This document shows positions 27,175-34,719 of a DNA stretch of 64,000 nucleotides, piece by piece. The position numbers and the translations under genes are program-made. The stretch's first letter is position 1. Every line of letters starts with the position of its first letter. The stretch is taken from positions 33,430-97,429 of the forward strand of contig JAQWRT010000065.1 in assembly GCA_029243605.1 (NCBI GenBank). Direction: 5' to 3'. This DNA is from Myxococcota bacterium. GTDB taxonomy: Bacteria; Myxococcota_A; UBA9160; UBA4427. Under the pieces are notes generated by a model. It had not been told where the DNA came from and did not search any database. It saw only the letters and a program-made list of their open reading frames with translations.

Positions 27175-27669
27175 ATGACGATGTTCCCCCCCGACACCCC
27201 CCCCGGCTCTCCAGAGTCACCCGATATTAGACTCAGCCGAGCCGTTCGGACCGTGGCCATCGTGAGCCGGGTCTTCGAACAGGTCTGCCGGGAGGCCGGA
27301 GTCAGCCTGCCCCAATATCGGCTCCTCCTCTTTCTGCGCCACGGGCCCAAGAGAGCTGGGGAACTCGCCGCACGCGCCGCGATCAAGCGCCCCACCCTCA
27401 CCGCCATCGTGGCCGGCCTCGAAAAAGAGGGGCGACTCACTCGCATCGCCGACGAACAGGATGGGCGCGGGGTCCGCATCGAAATCACAGTAGCGGGCAT
27501 GGAGGCGGTGACGACCACCGAGGCCAAGCTCGGTGAAGTCGTTCAGGACCTTTGTTCCCTCGGTGATTACGAGCGGCTGCTTGGCGCCCTGGATGATCTG
27601 GCGGAAATCGTCGACGCGGAAGCGTTTCGACACATCGCAGAATCCGAAGAGAAGAAAAAGACCTACTAG
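27175..27669 (+). CDS. MarR-family transcription regulator
   Basis: A 164-residue winged-helix repressor. The DNA-binding part reads LPQYRLLLFLRHGPKRAGELAARAAIKRPTLTAIVAGL, with the wing RIADEQDGRGVRIEIT. MarR proteins usually respond to phenolic or acyl-CoA ligands; its place between an acyl-CoA synthetase and TesB suggests control of these genes. There is no Shine-Dalgarno sequence: TAACCT at 27163-27168 lies six bases before the ATG. Confidence 0.93.
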   Translation: MTMFPPDTPPGSPESPDIRLSRAVRTVAIVSRVFEQVCREAGVSLPQYRLLLFLRHGPKRAGELAARAAIKRPTLTAIVAGLEKEGRLTRIADEQDGRGVRIEITVAGMEAVTTTEAKLGEVVQDLCSLGDYERLLGALDDLAEIVDAEAFRHIAESEEKKKTY

Positions 27670-27745
27670 GACGCCCCTCCCCTCCCTCCGCCTCCAACCC
27701 TGCCCTCCGGCTCGCGGCTACCGCGCCCTGCTATGCTGCGCCGCC

Positions 27746-28642
27746 ATGACCGAAGAAATCAGCGCAGAACTCGCGATTGAACGCCTGCTCGGAGTCCTCG
27801 ACCTCGAGGAAATCGATGTCAACATCTACCGCGGCCAGAACGAGCCCGACCGGCCCGGACGCCTTTTCGGCGGACAGGTAGCCGCCCAATCCCTGGCCGC
27901 CGCGGGACGAACCGTTGAAAACGTGCCGGCTCACTCGCTTCACGGGTATTTCCTAAGACCGGGCGACCCCGATGTCCCGGTGGTCTACAGCGTCGATCGG
28001 ATTCGGGACGGTCGTTCTTTCACGACCCGGCGTGTGGTCGCCCAGCAGCACGGCAAGGCGATCTTCAACATGGCGGTCTCGTACCACGCCGCCGAACACG
28101 GCTACAGCCACCAATTCCCCATGCCCGAGGTTCCGGACCCCGAGAATCTCATGGGACGCGCGGAGTACGCGGAGAAGTACAGCGACCGCATCCCCAAGGA
28201 ATTCCTGGGCTGGGCCCAACGCAGGGGACCCATCGATACGCGTTACGGCCGAGCGCCCTCCTTCGTCCCGAGTGAGCCCCAGGAAGGCCCCGGCGTCGTC
28301 TGGCTTCGCGCGGCGGCGGCGCTACCCGAGGATCCCATGCTCCATCAATGCGTGCTCACCTACGCAACCGATATCTCACTGATCGATTCTATCGTCCAGC
28401 CCCACGGTCGAATGGGGGCCTTCGGGCCGCTGATGACCGCCAGCCTCGACCACGCCGTCTGGTTCCATAAGCCGGTCCTCGCCGACGAGTGGCTCCTCTA
28501 CTACCAGGACAGCCCGTCGGCCTTCGGCGCCCGGGGCCTGGCCCGCGGCACAATCTACACCCAGCGGGGCGAATTGGTGGCCTCCACCGCCCAGGAGGCA
28601 TTAATCCGCCCGGCGACCGCCGCCGAGGATCGCTCGGAATAG
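27746..28642 (+). CDS. tesB: Acyl-CoA thioesterase II
   Basis: A 298-residue double-hotdog thioesterase that releases fatty acids from acyl-CoA. N-terminal half: GRLFGGQVAAQSLAAAG and HSLHGYFLRPGDPDVPVVY; C-terminal half carries the catalytic Asp in ATDISLIDS, the Ser/Thr in TASLDHAVWFH and the Gln in VASTAQEALIR. The ATG at 27746 is taken rather than the upstream open frame through marR; TATGCT at 27732-27737 lies eight bases before it, a leaderless-type signal. Confidence 0.95.
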   Translation: MTEEISAELAIERLLGVLDLEEIDVNIYRGQNEPDRPGRLFGGQVAAQSLAAAGRTVENVPAHSLHGYFLRPGDPDVPVVYSVDRIRDGRSFTTRRVVAQQHGKAIFNMAVSYHAAEHGYSHQFPMPEVPDPENLMGRAEYAEKYSDRIPKEFLGWAQRRGPIDTRYGRAPSFVPSEPQEGPGVVWLRAAAALPEDPMLHQCVLTYATDISLIDSIVQPHGRMGAFGPLMTASLDHAVWFHKPVLADEWLLYYQDSPSAFGARGLARGTIYTQRGELVASTAQEALIRPATAAEDRSE

Positions 28643-28677
28643 GCCCGGCAACGAGGCCGCGTACAACCTCGGCGTGT

Positions 28678-28696
28678 CCGGCAGTCGAACTGCCGG
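28678..28696. terminator. Hairpin between tesB and TerB-like gene
   Basis: CCGGCAGT-CGA-ACTGCCGG is a perfect eight-base-pair stem lying between two convergent genes. There is no T-run on either side, so intrinsic termination is uncertain. The TCGAAC core looks a little like a tRNA T-arm, but no tRNA can be folded around it. Confidence 0.4.
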
Positions 28697-28717
28697 CAAG
28701 CCGGCTCTCAAATGCCC

Positions 28718-29044
28718 TCAGTCGAGCAGTTGGCGGAAGACGGCGAGGCTTTCGGCCTCTTCCTGATGGATCTCACCGTCGGCCTCGACCACCCCTTGGA
28801 TCGCTTCGAGAAAGGCTTCGCGGTCCGCCACCGGAATCCGGGTGGGGTCGATATTTTCGGGCCCCGGAGGCGATTTCAGCCAACCCTCCACACGGGCTTG
28901 CTCGGTCTCGCCGAGAGCCAGGCGGCGGATTAGATCGTGCACAAAGGCCCGCTCCTCGGCGTTGACCTCGAGATCTGCCCACGCGAAGGAGCAGACAAAT
29001 TCCATCAGACGCATACGGGCGCCGGCTTCAAGATCTTCCAACAT
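28718..29044 (-). CDS. TerB-like (tellurite-resistance fold) protein
   Basis: A 108-residue helical protein of the TerB superfamily: MEFVCSFAWADLEVNAEERAFVHDLI in the first half and the matching acidic segment AIQGVVEADGEIHQEEAESLAVF in the second. TerB domains bind metal through such Asp/Glu clusters, and stand-alone proteins have no firm role. I chose the ATG at 29044 because TAGTGT lies seven bases upstream (29052-29057); the alternative start at 29080 would run through the promoter of the divergent gene. Confidence 0.75.
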   Translation of the reverse strand: MLEDLEAGARMRLMEFVCSFAWADLEVNAEERAFVHDLIRRLALGETEQARVEGWLKSPPGPENIDPTRIPVADREAFLEAIQGVVEADGEIHQEEAESLAVFRQLLD

Positions 29045-29078
29045 GCCGACCACACTAGCGCGGTATGCTCTAGCTGAC
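29045..29078. promoter_or_regulatory. Compact divergent promoter pair
   Basis: Only 34 bases separate the two start codons. The minus strand carries TAGTGT-N7-ATG and the plus strand TATGCT (29064-29069)-N9-ATG. If both are -10 boxes, both mRNAs begin at or near their start codons, the -35 region of each lies inside the other gene, and the two promoters overlap. Confidence 0.55.
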
Positions 29079-29834
29079 ATGGCTCGGCCTTTCCTCTCTC
29101 AATCCGTTCTCGGTTACCTCGCCCTCTGGCCACTTCTGGTCATCGCCGCCGCGCCCAATCCGGCCAGGGCAGACCCCCCTCTGGATCTGGTGGGGACTTG
29201 GTTCGTCCTCATCCACTACCAAGATCCGGCGAGCGCCAACCCCGAGGCTTTCCGCTGGTCGGACAAAGTCTGGAATTTTTCCCGCAAGGGCACCCGACTG
29301 CAGTGGACCGAATATCCCATCGTCGTTTTCGAGGATACCCAGGGGCGCTTCGAGGCGATCGAGGGGAACCCCCGAAGCCGGGTCCTCGCGGCCTGGGAGC
29401 CCAATTCGACCCAGGCCCAAACGATTTCGGGAGGTCCCCGAGTCAACCCCCGAGGCACCAAAACCAAAACCCTTCGGGGTTCCGACGCCCGGGGCTGGGC
29501 GTCGAGCCAACGCATGCCCACCACCTCGGCGAGCATCATGGGCTACCACGAACAACTCCGGATCGACGACCCCGGCCAACGACCGATCTTCGAGCGAAGG
29601 GACATCGTCGGCAACGCGCTCACCGATATGGGCGAGGGACTGACCCGTTACCAGGTCACCGAGGTCCTCAAGGACGGCCGGGTCCTCGCGGGGCGCTACG
29701 AGCGCGACGGCCGGCTCCACGGTCGCTTCCGAATGTGGCGCACCCCGCCCGTTCGCTCCCTGGTCAAAAAGGACAGGACGCCGAACCAACGCGCGCGCGA
29801 GGCCTTGAGCCCGGGCGAGGCCGCGCTTCCCTGA
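29079..29834 (+). CDS. Secreted protein of unknown function
   Basis: 251 residues with a signal peptide (VLGYLALWPLLVIAAAPNPARA before DPPLDLVGTWFVLIHYQD). The start of the mature part (LVGTWFVLIHY) and the later MGEGLTRYQVTEVLKDGRVLAGRYERDGRLHGRFRMW look like a beta-barrel or lipocalin-like sheet, but I do not recognise a family. It ends with a charged tail. It is divergent from the TerB-like gene with a shared 34-base promoter region and has no Shine-Dalgarno sequence. Probable location is the periplasm. Confidence 0.75.
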   Translation: MARPFLSQSVLGYLALWPLLVIAAAPNPARADPPLDLVGTWFVLIHYQDPASANPEAFRWSDKVWNFSRKGTRLQWTEYPIVVFEDTQGRFEAIEGNPRSRVLAAWEPNSTQAQTISGGPRVNPRGTKTKTLRGSDARGWASSQRMPTTSASIMGYHEQLRIDDPGQRPIFERRDIVGNALTDMGEGLTRYQVTEVLKDGRVLAGRYERDGRLHGRFRMWRTPPVRSLVKKDRTPNQRAREALSPGEAALP

Positions 29835-29850
29835 ATTCCCGGGAAGACCC

Positions 29851-30567
29851 TCAGCCGGACCCGGGGCGGGCGCGTTGCCCCCCACCGACAACCGGCCCAA
29901 GCGCCAGACCGCCGAGGAAAAGCCAGACCAACGCGATCCAACTCGGATCGAGCCAGGCATCGCCCAGGGGCAACTCCGCCCTCAAGGGCTGGATGCCCAG
30001 GCGGAGCCCGCCAAAAGCCAGCAAAAACGCCGCCGGAGCCCGGGCTTGGGGGACGCGCGCGAGCCAGACACTGACGAATAGCCAGGCGACACATTCGACC
30101 TCCGCCGTGGGGTAGGCCCAAACACGGGCCCCCGGCTCCCCGCTCCCGACGAATGGGCGCCGACCCGAACAACACCCCGACACGACGCAACCGAGCCGGG
30201 CCATCGCCAGGGCGGGGGCCAGGGCCCGGGCCGAAGAGGCCCAGAACACCCGCGCCGCCCTCCGGCCACCGGCGAGGCCCAGTAGCAGGGGGCCCAGGGG
30301 CAGAAAGAGCACCGAGGCCCCGGACCCCGGCTGAAGAAGCCCCACCGCCAAAGCCCCGAACCCACCCGACTCCACCGGCCCCGGCACAAGCCAGGCACCC
30401 GCTTGGGGGAAGAAGAGCAAGATCCACCCCAAGCGCCCCAGCAAAGCGCCCAGACCCAGCCCCAGGAGAAAGCGCATCTGGAAGCGCCCTCGATAAGCGA
30501 CCAGCGCCACCCAGAATGCCAGGGACTGAAAGAGGAGAACACTCCAGGGGGGCGCGGCGAGATCCAA
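29851..30567 (-). CDS. Lgt-like membrane protein
   Basis: 238 residues with six or seven hydrophobic segments. The segment ARLGCVVSGCCSGRRP, followed by VWAYPTAEVECVAW, mirrors the RxGCFxxGCCYGxPT signature of prolipoprotein diacylglyceryl transferase. It is shorter than true Lgt (about 270 residues), and the HGG motif of the first helices is not seen, so it is more likely an Lgt paralogue of unknown function than the essential enzyme. The start is a TTG and is uncertain. It converges with the secreted-protein gene, 16 bases away. The neighbouring frame at 29696-30598 is longer but lacks membrane-like composition. Confidence 0.65.
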   Translation of the reverse strand: MDLAAPPWSVLLFQSLAFWVALVAYRGRFQMRFLLGLGLGALLGRLGWILLFFPQAGAWLVPGPVESGGFGALAVGLLQPGSGASVLFLPLGPLLLGLAGGRRAARVFWASSARALAPALAMARLGCVVSGCCSGRRPFVGSGEPGARVWAYPTAEVECVAWLFVSVWLARVPQARAPAAFLLAFGGLRLGIQPLRAELPLGDAWLDPSWIALVWLFLGGLALGPVVGGGQRARPGSG

Positions 30568-30668
30568 GCCGAAGGGCTCCGAGGACCGGAGCCGGCATTC
30601 TCGCGCATCAACGGGGTCGGGTCTGCGCCCGGTGGCTCAAGCTCTGCTCAAAGCCCCCGGTCGAGCGG

Positions 30669-31199
30669 CTATTCGGCCGCCTCCTCGATGTCGATATCCA
30701 CCATCAAGTCCGCCGCGATCTTCTCCAGGGCGTCGCGCAACTCATCCGAGGACCGCGAAGTCGGAAGGTGCAACAGGGCCCGGGCATGAAAGAGGGACTC
30801 CCCCGACATGGGCGCGCTCGTGCACTCGGTGGAGAGCTCGGCAACGTTGACGTCGATCGCGGCCAGGCCCGCCGAGATATCCCGCACGATCCCCGGGCGA
30901 TCCTGCCCGACGAGTTCGAGCTTGAGCTCGGTATAATGAAGCGGCGGCACGCCCCCTTCCGGGACCTCCTCAACCATGACCCGCAAGCCACGAGCCTCCA
31001 GGGCGCCCAATGCCCGGCGCAGGGCGGGCGCGCGCTCGGCGGGCACGCTCACCTCGAGGATCCCGGCGAAATAGCCGGCGAGGCGCGCCATTCGGCTCTC
31101 CGCCCAACTGCCGCCCTGCTCGGCCACCTCGTGCGCGACGGCCTCCACCAGACCGGGTTGATCGGTCCCGATGATCGTCAGGACAAAGGATGTAGCCAC
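30669..31199 (-). CDS. Double ACT-domain protein (GcvR-like)
   Basis: A 176-residue cytoplasmic protein of two ACT domains: TSFVLTIIGTDQPGLVEAVAHEVAEQGGSW at the start and LKLELVGQDRPGIVRDISAGLAAIDVNV from about residue 92. The order and spacing match the GcvR family, in which the E. coli member antagonises GcvA when glycine is low; in other bacteria the role is unproven. No gcv gene is near. GTG start with GGGGAG nine bases upstream; the longer open frame runs into the repeat region and has no ACT similarity. Confidence 0.87.
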   Translation of the reverse strand: MATSFVLTIIGTDQPGLVEAVAHEVAEQGGSWAESRMARLAGYFAGILEVSVPAERAPALRRALGALEARGLRVMVEEVPEGGVPPLHYTELKLELVGQDRPGIVRDISAGLAAIDVNVAELSTECTSAPMSGESLFHARALLHLPTSRSSDELRDALEKIAADLMVDIDIEEAAE

Positions 31200-31312
31200 T
31201 GGTCTTCTCCCCTTTGCTTCCCGTATTTGCCCGCTTGCCCCATGAGAGAGCGCCCGGAAAGCCTGCTGCCGGCGCCGGCCGCACACCCACCGGCAAATTC
31301 TACGCAAAAAGT

Positions 31313-31419
31313 GTGACACCCAAGCACCAGTTCGGGCCACATATAGCCCATACAGCCAATATCCCCTTCCCAGGGAGCCCCGACTCGCCTCCGGTGAGTC
31401 GGGGTACTTATTTTGGGGG
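31313..31419 (+). ncRNA. Structured repeat element, copy 1
   Basis: Begins GTGACACC; forty bases later ATCCCCTTCCCAGGGAG, then the stem CCCCGACTCGCC-TCC-GGTGAGTCGGGG (12 pairs, 31378-31404) and TACTTATTTTGGGGG. Relative to copy 2 the stem differs at several positions on both arms with pairing kept. CCAAT before the core can pair with the TTGG after it. It may be a small RNA gene ending in a terminator or a REP-like DNA element. Confidence 0.4.
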
Positions 31420-31518
31420 CTTCGCGAACTCGGGGGAGCTCGGGGAGACGGCCCGGGCGCGCTCAAGCCGCCCGCAGCCAGGGGACGCCCGGGGGGCTCG
31501 AACTTTCGGGCAGAAACC

Positions 31519-31623
31519 GTGACACCTAGAAGCGTTCGCGGACACATACCCTGTACATCCAAATATCCCCTTCCCAGGGAGACCCGGCTGCCCGCAAGGT
31601 CAGCCGGGTCACTTATTTGGGGG
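31519..31623 (+). ncRNA. Structured repeat element, copy 2
   Basis: GTGACACC, 39 bases, ATCCCCTTCCCAGGGA, stem GACCCGGCTG / CAGCCGGGTC (31581-31590 with 31601-31610) capped by CC-GCAA-GG (a GNRA tetraloop), then ACTTATTTGGGGG. CCAAATA upstream pairs exactly with TATTTGG at the end, enclosing the two inner hairpins as a three-way junction. The last 72 bases are identical to copy 5. Confidence 0.45.
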
Positions 31624-31678
31624 AACGCGAGGCCGAAATGGCGACCACCAGCGGGGCAAAACTTTCTGATTGAAATTT

Positions 31679-31786
31679 CGCCACCTTTGGCGAGTTGGCG
31701 CCACTACCAAGGAGCGCATCCAAATATCCCACTTCCCAGGGAGGCCCGGCTCATCGCAAGAGGAGCCGGGTCACTTTTTTTTGGGG
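31679..31786 (+). ncRNA. Structured repeat element, copy 3
   Basis: Starts after GATTGAAATTT, also found before copy 5. The core is CCAAATATCCCACTTCCCAGGGAG (one extra base), then the stem GGCCCGGCTC / GAGCCGGGTC (31743-31752 with 31763-31772) capped by C-GCAA-G, and a run of eight T (31775-31782) followed by GGGG. This copy has the best intrinsic-terminator appearance of the five. Confidence 0.45.
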
Positions 31787-31822
31787 CCCCCGAGCCGCCC
31801 CTCGCCCCGGAGAACGGGCGCA

Positions 31823-31852
31823 CCTACCCCCGCCTACCCCCGCCTACCCCCG
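31823..31852. repeat. Three 10-base direct repeats
   Basis: CCTACCCCCG occurs three times head to tail between copies 3 and 4 of the structured elements. It looks like simple replication slippage in C-rich DNA. Confidence 0.85.
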
Positions 31853-31954
31853 CCAATCCGCCTGGCCGCGCGCCCTCAATATCCCGCGACAGGGGCATTA
31901 CCCCCTCAAAAAGGGCTCTCTGGGGAAATTCTTCGAGCCGAGGCAAAAGAGTTC

Positions 31955-32060
31955 GTCACAAGGCCGTGGCCGCCACCACTCACCCGTACATCAGAAAAGT
32001 ATCCCCTTCCCAGGGAGCCCCGGTTCGCCCCAAGGTGAGCCGGGGTGCTTTCTTGGGGGG
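31955..32060 (+). ncRNA. Structured repeat element, copy 4
   Basis: The most divergent copy. GTCACA replaces GTGACACC. The core ATCCCCTTCCCAGGGAG is unchanged, followed by the stem CCCCGGTTCGCC-CCAA-GGTGAGCCGGGG (32018-32029 with 32034-32045) and TGCTTTCTTGGGGGG. The outer arm changed to CAGAAAAG, which still pairs with CTTTCTTG at seven of eight positions, a compensatory change supporting the outer helix. Confidence 0.4.
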
Positions 32061-32201
32061 CGCGGGCGCCCTCTGGGCTTTTTGAGAGCCCCGGCTGAAT
32101 TTGGCCTTCATTTTTGCGATCAGCGACCGATACAGACCTCTGACAAGGACATCTACTTCCCGGGTGTTCCCGTCATCAGATTGAAATTTATTGAAGGAAG
32201 T

Positions 32202-32307
32202 TCGACACCCAAGGCGCTTTTCGGACACTTCACTTGTACATCCAAATATCCCCTTCCCAGGGAGACCCGGCTGCCCGCAAGGTCAGCCGGGTCACTTATT
32301 TGGGGGG
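32202..32307 (+). ncRNA. Structured repeat element, copy 5
   Basis: Preceded by GATTGAAATTTATTGAAGG. TCGACACC, 39 bases, then a 72-base segment (32235-32306) identical to copy 2, including the GACCCGGCTG / CAGCCGGGTC stem, the GCAA cap and ACTTATTTGGGGG. The identity implies recent duplication or gene conversion. Confidence 0.45.
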
Positions 32308-32411
32308 CTCGCCCAGCTCAGCCGGTGACTTCCAAAGTCTCCGAAGGAAACTCGATCAAGAACCACGGACCGGGGGCGTCCCCATGGGATCCCAGCCTCT
32401 GGCGTACCGGG

Positions 32412-34574
32412 TCAGGCCCCGGCGTCTTGGAAGCGCGCTCGGCTCCACAGGGCGGCCAGGGCCGACACCGCTCGGTGGGCGCTCGGGTAGCAGACCCGGC
32501 CCCCGGCGCGAACCGCTGCCGGCCCGGCGTTGCTGGGATCCGAGATCGCGAGTTCGCTGACCGAAAGAACGGGTTTGCCGTAACGCTCCGAAGCCTCCCT
32601 CGCCGCGACCGCGAACCGAGTGTCCTGGGTCTCGTGGTAACCGACGATCCGTTCGAGACCGTGCTCGGGATAAAAATTGCCACTCCGAAAGACACCCGCC
32701 TGACCCGATTGAATTCCCAGCCCCAAATGGATCACCGCGTCCACATCGGGATGCGCGGTCACCAAGTCGATGACCTCGGGAATCGTATCCCGGGTCTCGC
32801 CGCTCGCGAGATCGATGGGGTTATTCCGACTCCAGCGGGCGGGAACCATGGTGTCGATCTTGGACCGAATCTCGTCGGGCAGGGCGATCAAATCCAGGCC
32901 GTGGGCCGCGCAGGCATCGGCGGCCAGAACCCCCCAGCCCCCGACGGACGTAAAGACCAGGGTTCGGGGACCCCGGGGCAGGGGCTGGCTCGCCAGGGTC
33001 GCTGCCCATTCGAAGGCCTCCTCCACGGTAGGCGCGCGCAGCACGCCCAATTGCTGGCAAATGCCATCGAAGACACGGTCGTCGCTGGCCAGCGCACCGG
33101 TATGGCTCGAAGCCGCGCGCGCACCCTGCTGAGTGGCTCCGCCCTTGACCAGCACCAGGGGCTTCTCCGAGGTCAGACGCGCCGCTGCCTCTCGAAAGCG
33201 TCGGCCCTCGCCGACGCCCTCGACATAGGCCAGGGCCACATCGGTATCCGGATCCACCGCGAAATACTCGAGCATGTCCGCCAAGCCCGTCTGGGCCGAA
33301 TTGCCGAGGGAAATCGCCTTGCTGACCCCGACCCCGGTGGCCACCGCGTAGTTGAGATACGAGGAGACCAGGTTCCCGCTCTGGGAGGCCACACCGATCC
33401 GGCCGCCGGGGGGAAAGGGCGAAACGATCTGGGCGCACATGTGGGCAGGCGTCGAAATGACCCCCTGGCCGTTGGGGCCGATCAGCAGCATCCCGAGTTC
33501 GTCGGCCGTCTCCACCAACTCCTTCTGGAGGGCCCTCCCCTCCTCACCCGCCTCGCCATAGCCCGCACTCGCGATGAAAGCCGCACGGATCCCCTTGGCC
33601 GCACAGTCTCGGAGCAACTGTGCGTTGCCCGAGGTCGGTGTGCAGACGAATACGAGATCCGCGGCGCCTTGGGGCACCGACTCGATATCGCGCAGGGTCG
33701 GCGCGCCCAGGACTTCCGCCCCATCGAGCTTGACCGGGAAAATTTCGCCCTTGAATCCGAAGCGCTGAAGATTGTGCAGGGTGACAAACCCGAACTTGGC
33801 CGGGTGGCTGGAGACCCCCGCCACCACCACGCCACGCGGGTGGAAGAGTGCATCGAAGCGCTCGCGAAGCGCGTCGGGATCCGGGCATTCCCGGCGTGCG
33901 GGTTCGACCCCGGGCTCGCCCAATTCGACCAGGGCATCCACCGCCACGGGGCTCCCCTGGCAAAGAATCAGCGGGTTCAGGTCGACGCTGGCTATTTCCG
34001 GCCTCGCCTCGGCCAACTGGGAAAGGCCGAGCAAGAGATCGGCCAGGGCTCCGCGATCCAGCGCCGGCTCTCCGCGGAAGGGCTCGGTAAAAAGGTGACT
34101 CGCGTTCAGCTGCTCGATCAGGCCCTCGGCCTGGGCTCGTGTCAGGGGCGTCGCGGCAAAGGCCACATCCTCCAGGGCCTCGGTAAGAATCCCACCCAGG
34201 CCGACCACCACGCAGGCCCCGAATTGCGGATCGCGCACCAGGCCCGCGATCAACTCTCGAGCCCCCGCGACCTGCTCGGCGACCAGGAGTTCTACGGCGC
34301 CGTCCTCGGGGCGAGCCTTGGCCAAAAGGGTCTCGGCCGCGGATGCAACGCCTTGGGCATCGGCGAGCCCCACCACCACCAGGCCGCGCTCGGTCTTGTG
34401 TGCGATGCCATCGCCGCTGAGCTTGAGCACCACGGGAAAGCCGATGCTTTCGGCGGCGGCAATGGCCTCCTCGGAGTTGGAAGCACGACTCTCCCGAGCA
34501 AAACGAATGCCGAATCCGGCGAGGAGTTCTTTGGAGGCCGCTTCGGAAAGGGTCGTCGCCTGGGTCGTCGTCAT
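32412..34574 (-). CDS. NDP-forming acyl-CoA synthetase family protein
   Basis: A 720-residue acetyl/acyl-CoA synthetase (ADP-forming) family protein. The domain order is ATP-grasp first (residues about 1-230, PVVLKLSGDGIAHKTERGLV), then CoA-binding (HPRGVVVAGVSSHPAKFGF), then the two ligase domains (GRIGVASQSGNLVSSYLNY; LIGPNGQGVIS). Many bacterial relatives have the ATP-grasp domain last, so this is the permuted form. It may make acyl-CoA from acid, ATP and CoA, or the reverse. I chose the ATG at 34574: TAAGCT lies seven bases upstream (34582-34587) and no Shine-Dalgarno sequence is present. It is divergent from the symporter gene. Confidence 0.9.
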   Translation of the reverse strand: MTTTQATTLSEAASKELLAGFGIRFARESRASNSEEAIAAAESIGFPVVLKLSGDGIAHKTERGLVVVGLADAQGVASAAETLLAKARPEDGAVELLVAEQVAGARELIAGLVRDPQFGACVVVGLGGILTEALEDVAFAATPLTRAQAEGLIEQLNASHLFTEPFRGEPALDRGALADLLLGLSQLAEARPEIASVDLNPLILCQGSPVAVDALVELGEPGVEPARRECPDPDALRERFDALFHPRGVVVAGVSSHPAKFGFVTLHNLQRFGFKGEIFPVKLDGAEVLGAPTLRDIESVPQGAADLVFVCTPTSGNAQLLRDCAAKGIRAAFIASAGYGEAGEEGRALQKELVETADELGMLLIGPNGQGVISTPAHMCAQIVSPFPPGGRIGVASQSGNLVSSYLNYAVATGVGVSKAISLGNSAQTGLADMLEYFAVDPDTDVALAYVEGVGEGRRFREAAARLTSEKPLVLVKGGATQQGARAASSHTGALASDDRVFDGICQQLGVLRAPTVEEAFEWAATLASQPLPRGPRTLVFTSVGGWGVLAADACAAHGLDLIALPDEIRSKIDTMVPARWSRNNPIDLASGETRDTIPEVIDLVTAHPDVDAVIHLGLGIQSGQAGVFRSGNFYPEHGLERIVGYHETQDTRFAVAAREASERYGKPVLSVSELAISDPSNAGPAAVRAGGRVCYPSAHRAVSALAALWSRARFQDAGA

Positions 34575-34719
34575 GGCCGGCAGCTTAGACAAATGTCCTC
34601 GTCGCGGCGACTGGCCACGGCGGGCAAGAGCTCGGCGAGTCAGTTCTAATTTCCCACCAGAAAGCCCGCCTCCCGCTAGATTCATTACTCTCCCCGCGAG
34701 TCCAAATCCAGGAGATTTC

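Larger units (their letters stand above)
31200..32411. other. 1.2-kb region without genes carrying a repeat array
   Basis: No convincing protein gene exists here. Open frames crossing it are Pro/Arg/Gly-rich shadows. It contains five related, same-orientation elements of 105-110 bases at intervals of about 165-275 bases, a 3 x 10-base direct repeat, and a possible degenerate relic near 31877-31900 (AATATCCC followed by CAGGGG). Flanking minus-strand genes are the ACT protein and the acyl-CoA synthetase. Confidence 0.8.

Noticed and set aside
28678..28720. tRNA-like T-arm (GCAGTCGAACTGC)
   Set aside because: The loop is too short and no acceptor, D or anticodon arm can be formed.
29696..30598. 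300-codon minus-strand frame
   Set aside because: It overlaps the Lgt-like gene in another frame and lacks its membrane-helix pattern and motif.
31313..32307. Integron attC cassette array
   Set aside because: The arms are CCAAATA/TATTTGG rather than RYYYAAC/GTTRRRY, the cassettes hold no genes and no integrase is present.
31200..32411. CRISPR array
   Set aside because: Units are over 100 bases, imperfect, with spacers of unequal length, and no cas gene is near.
31695..34649. Open frame of 984 codons on the plus strand
   Set aside because: It runs antisense to the clear acyl-CoA synthetase and through the repeat array; its composition is Gly/Pro/Arg-rich with no domain.
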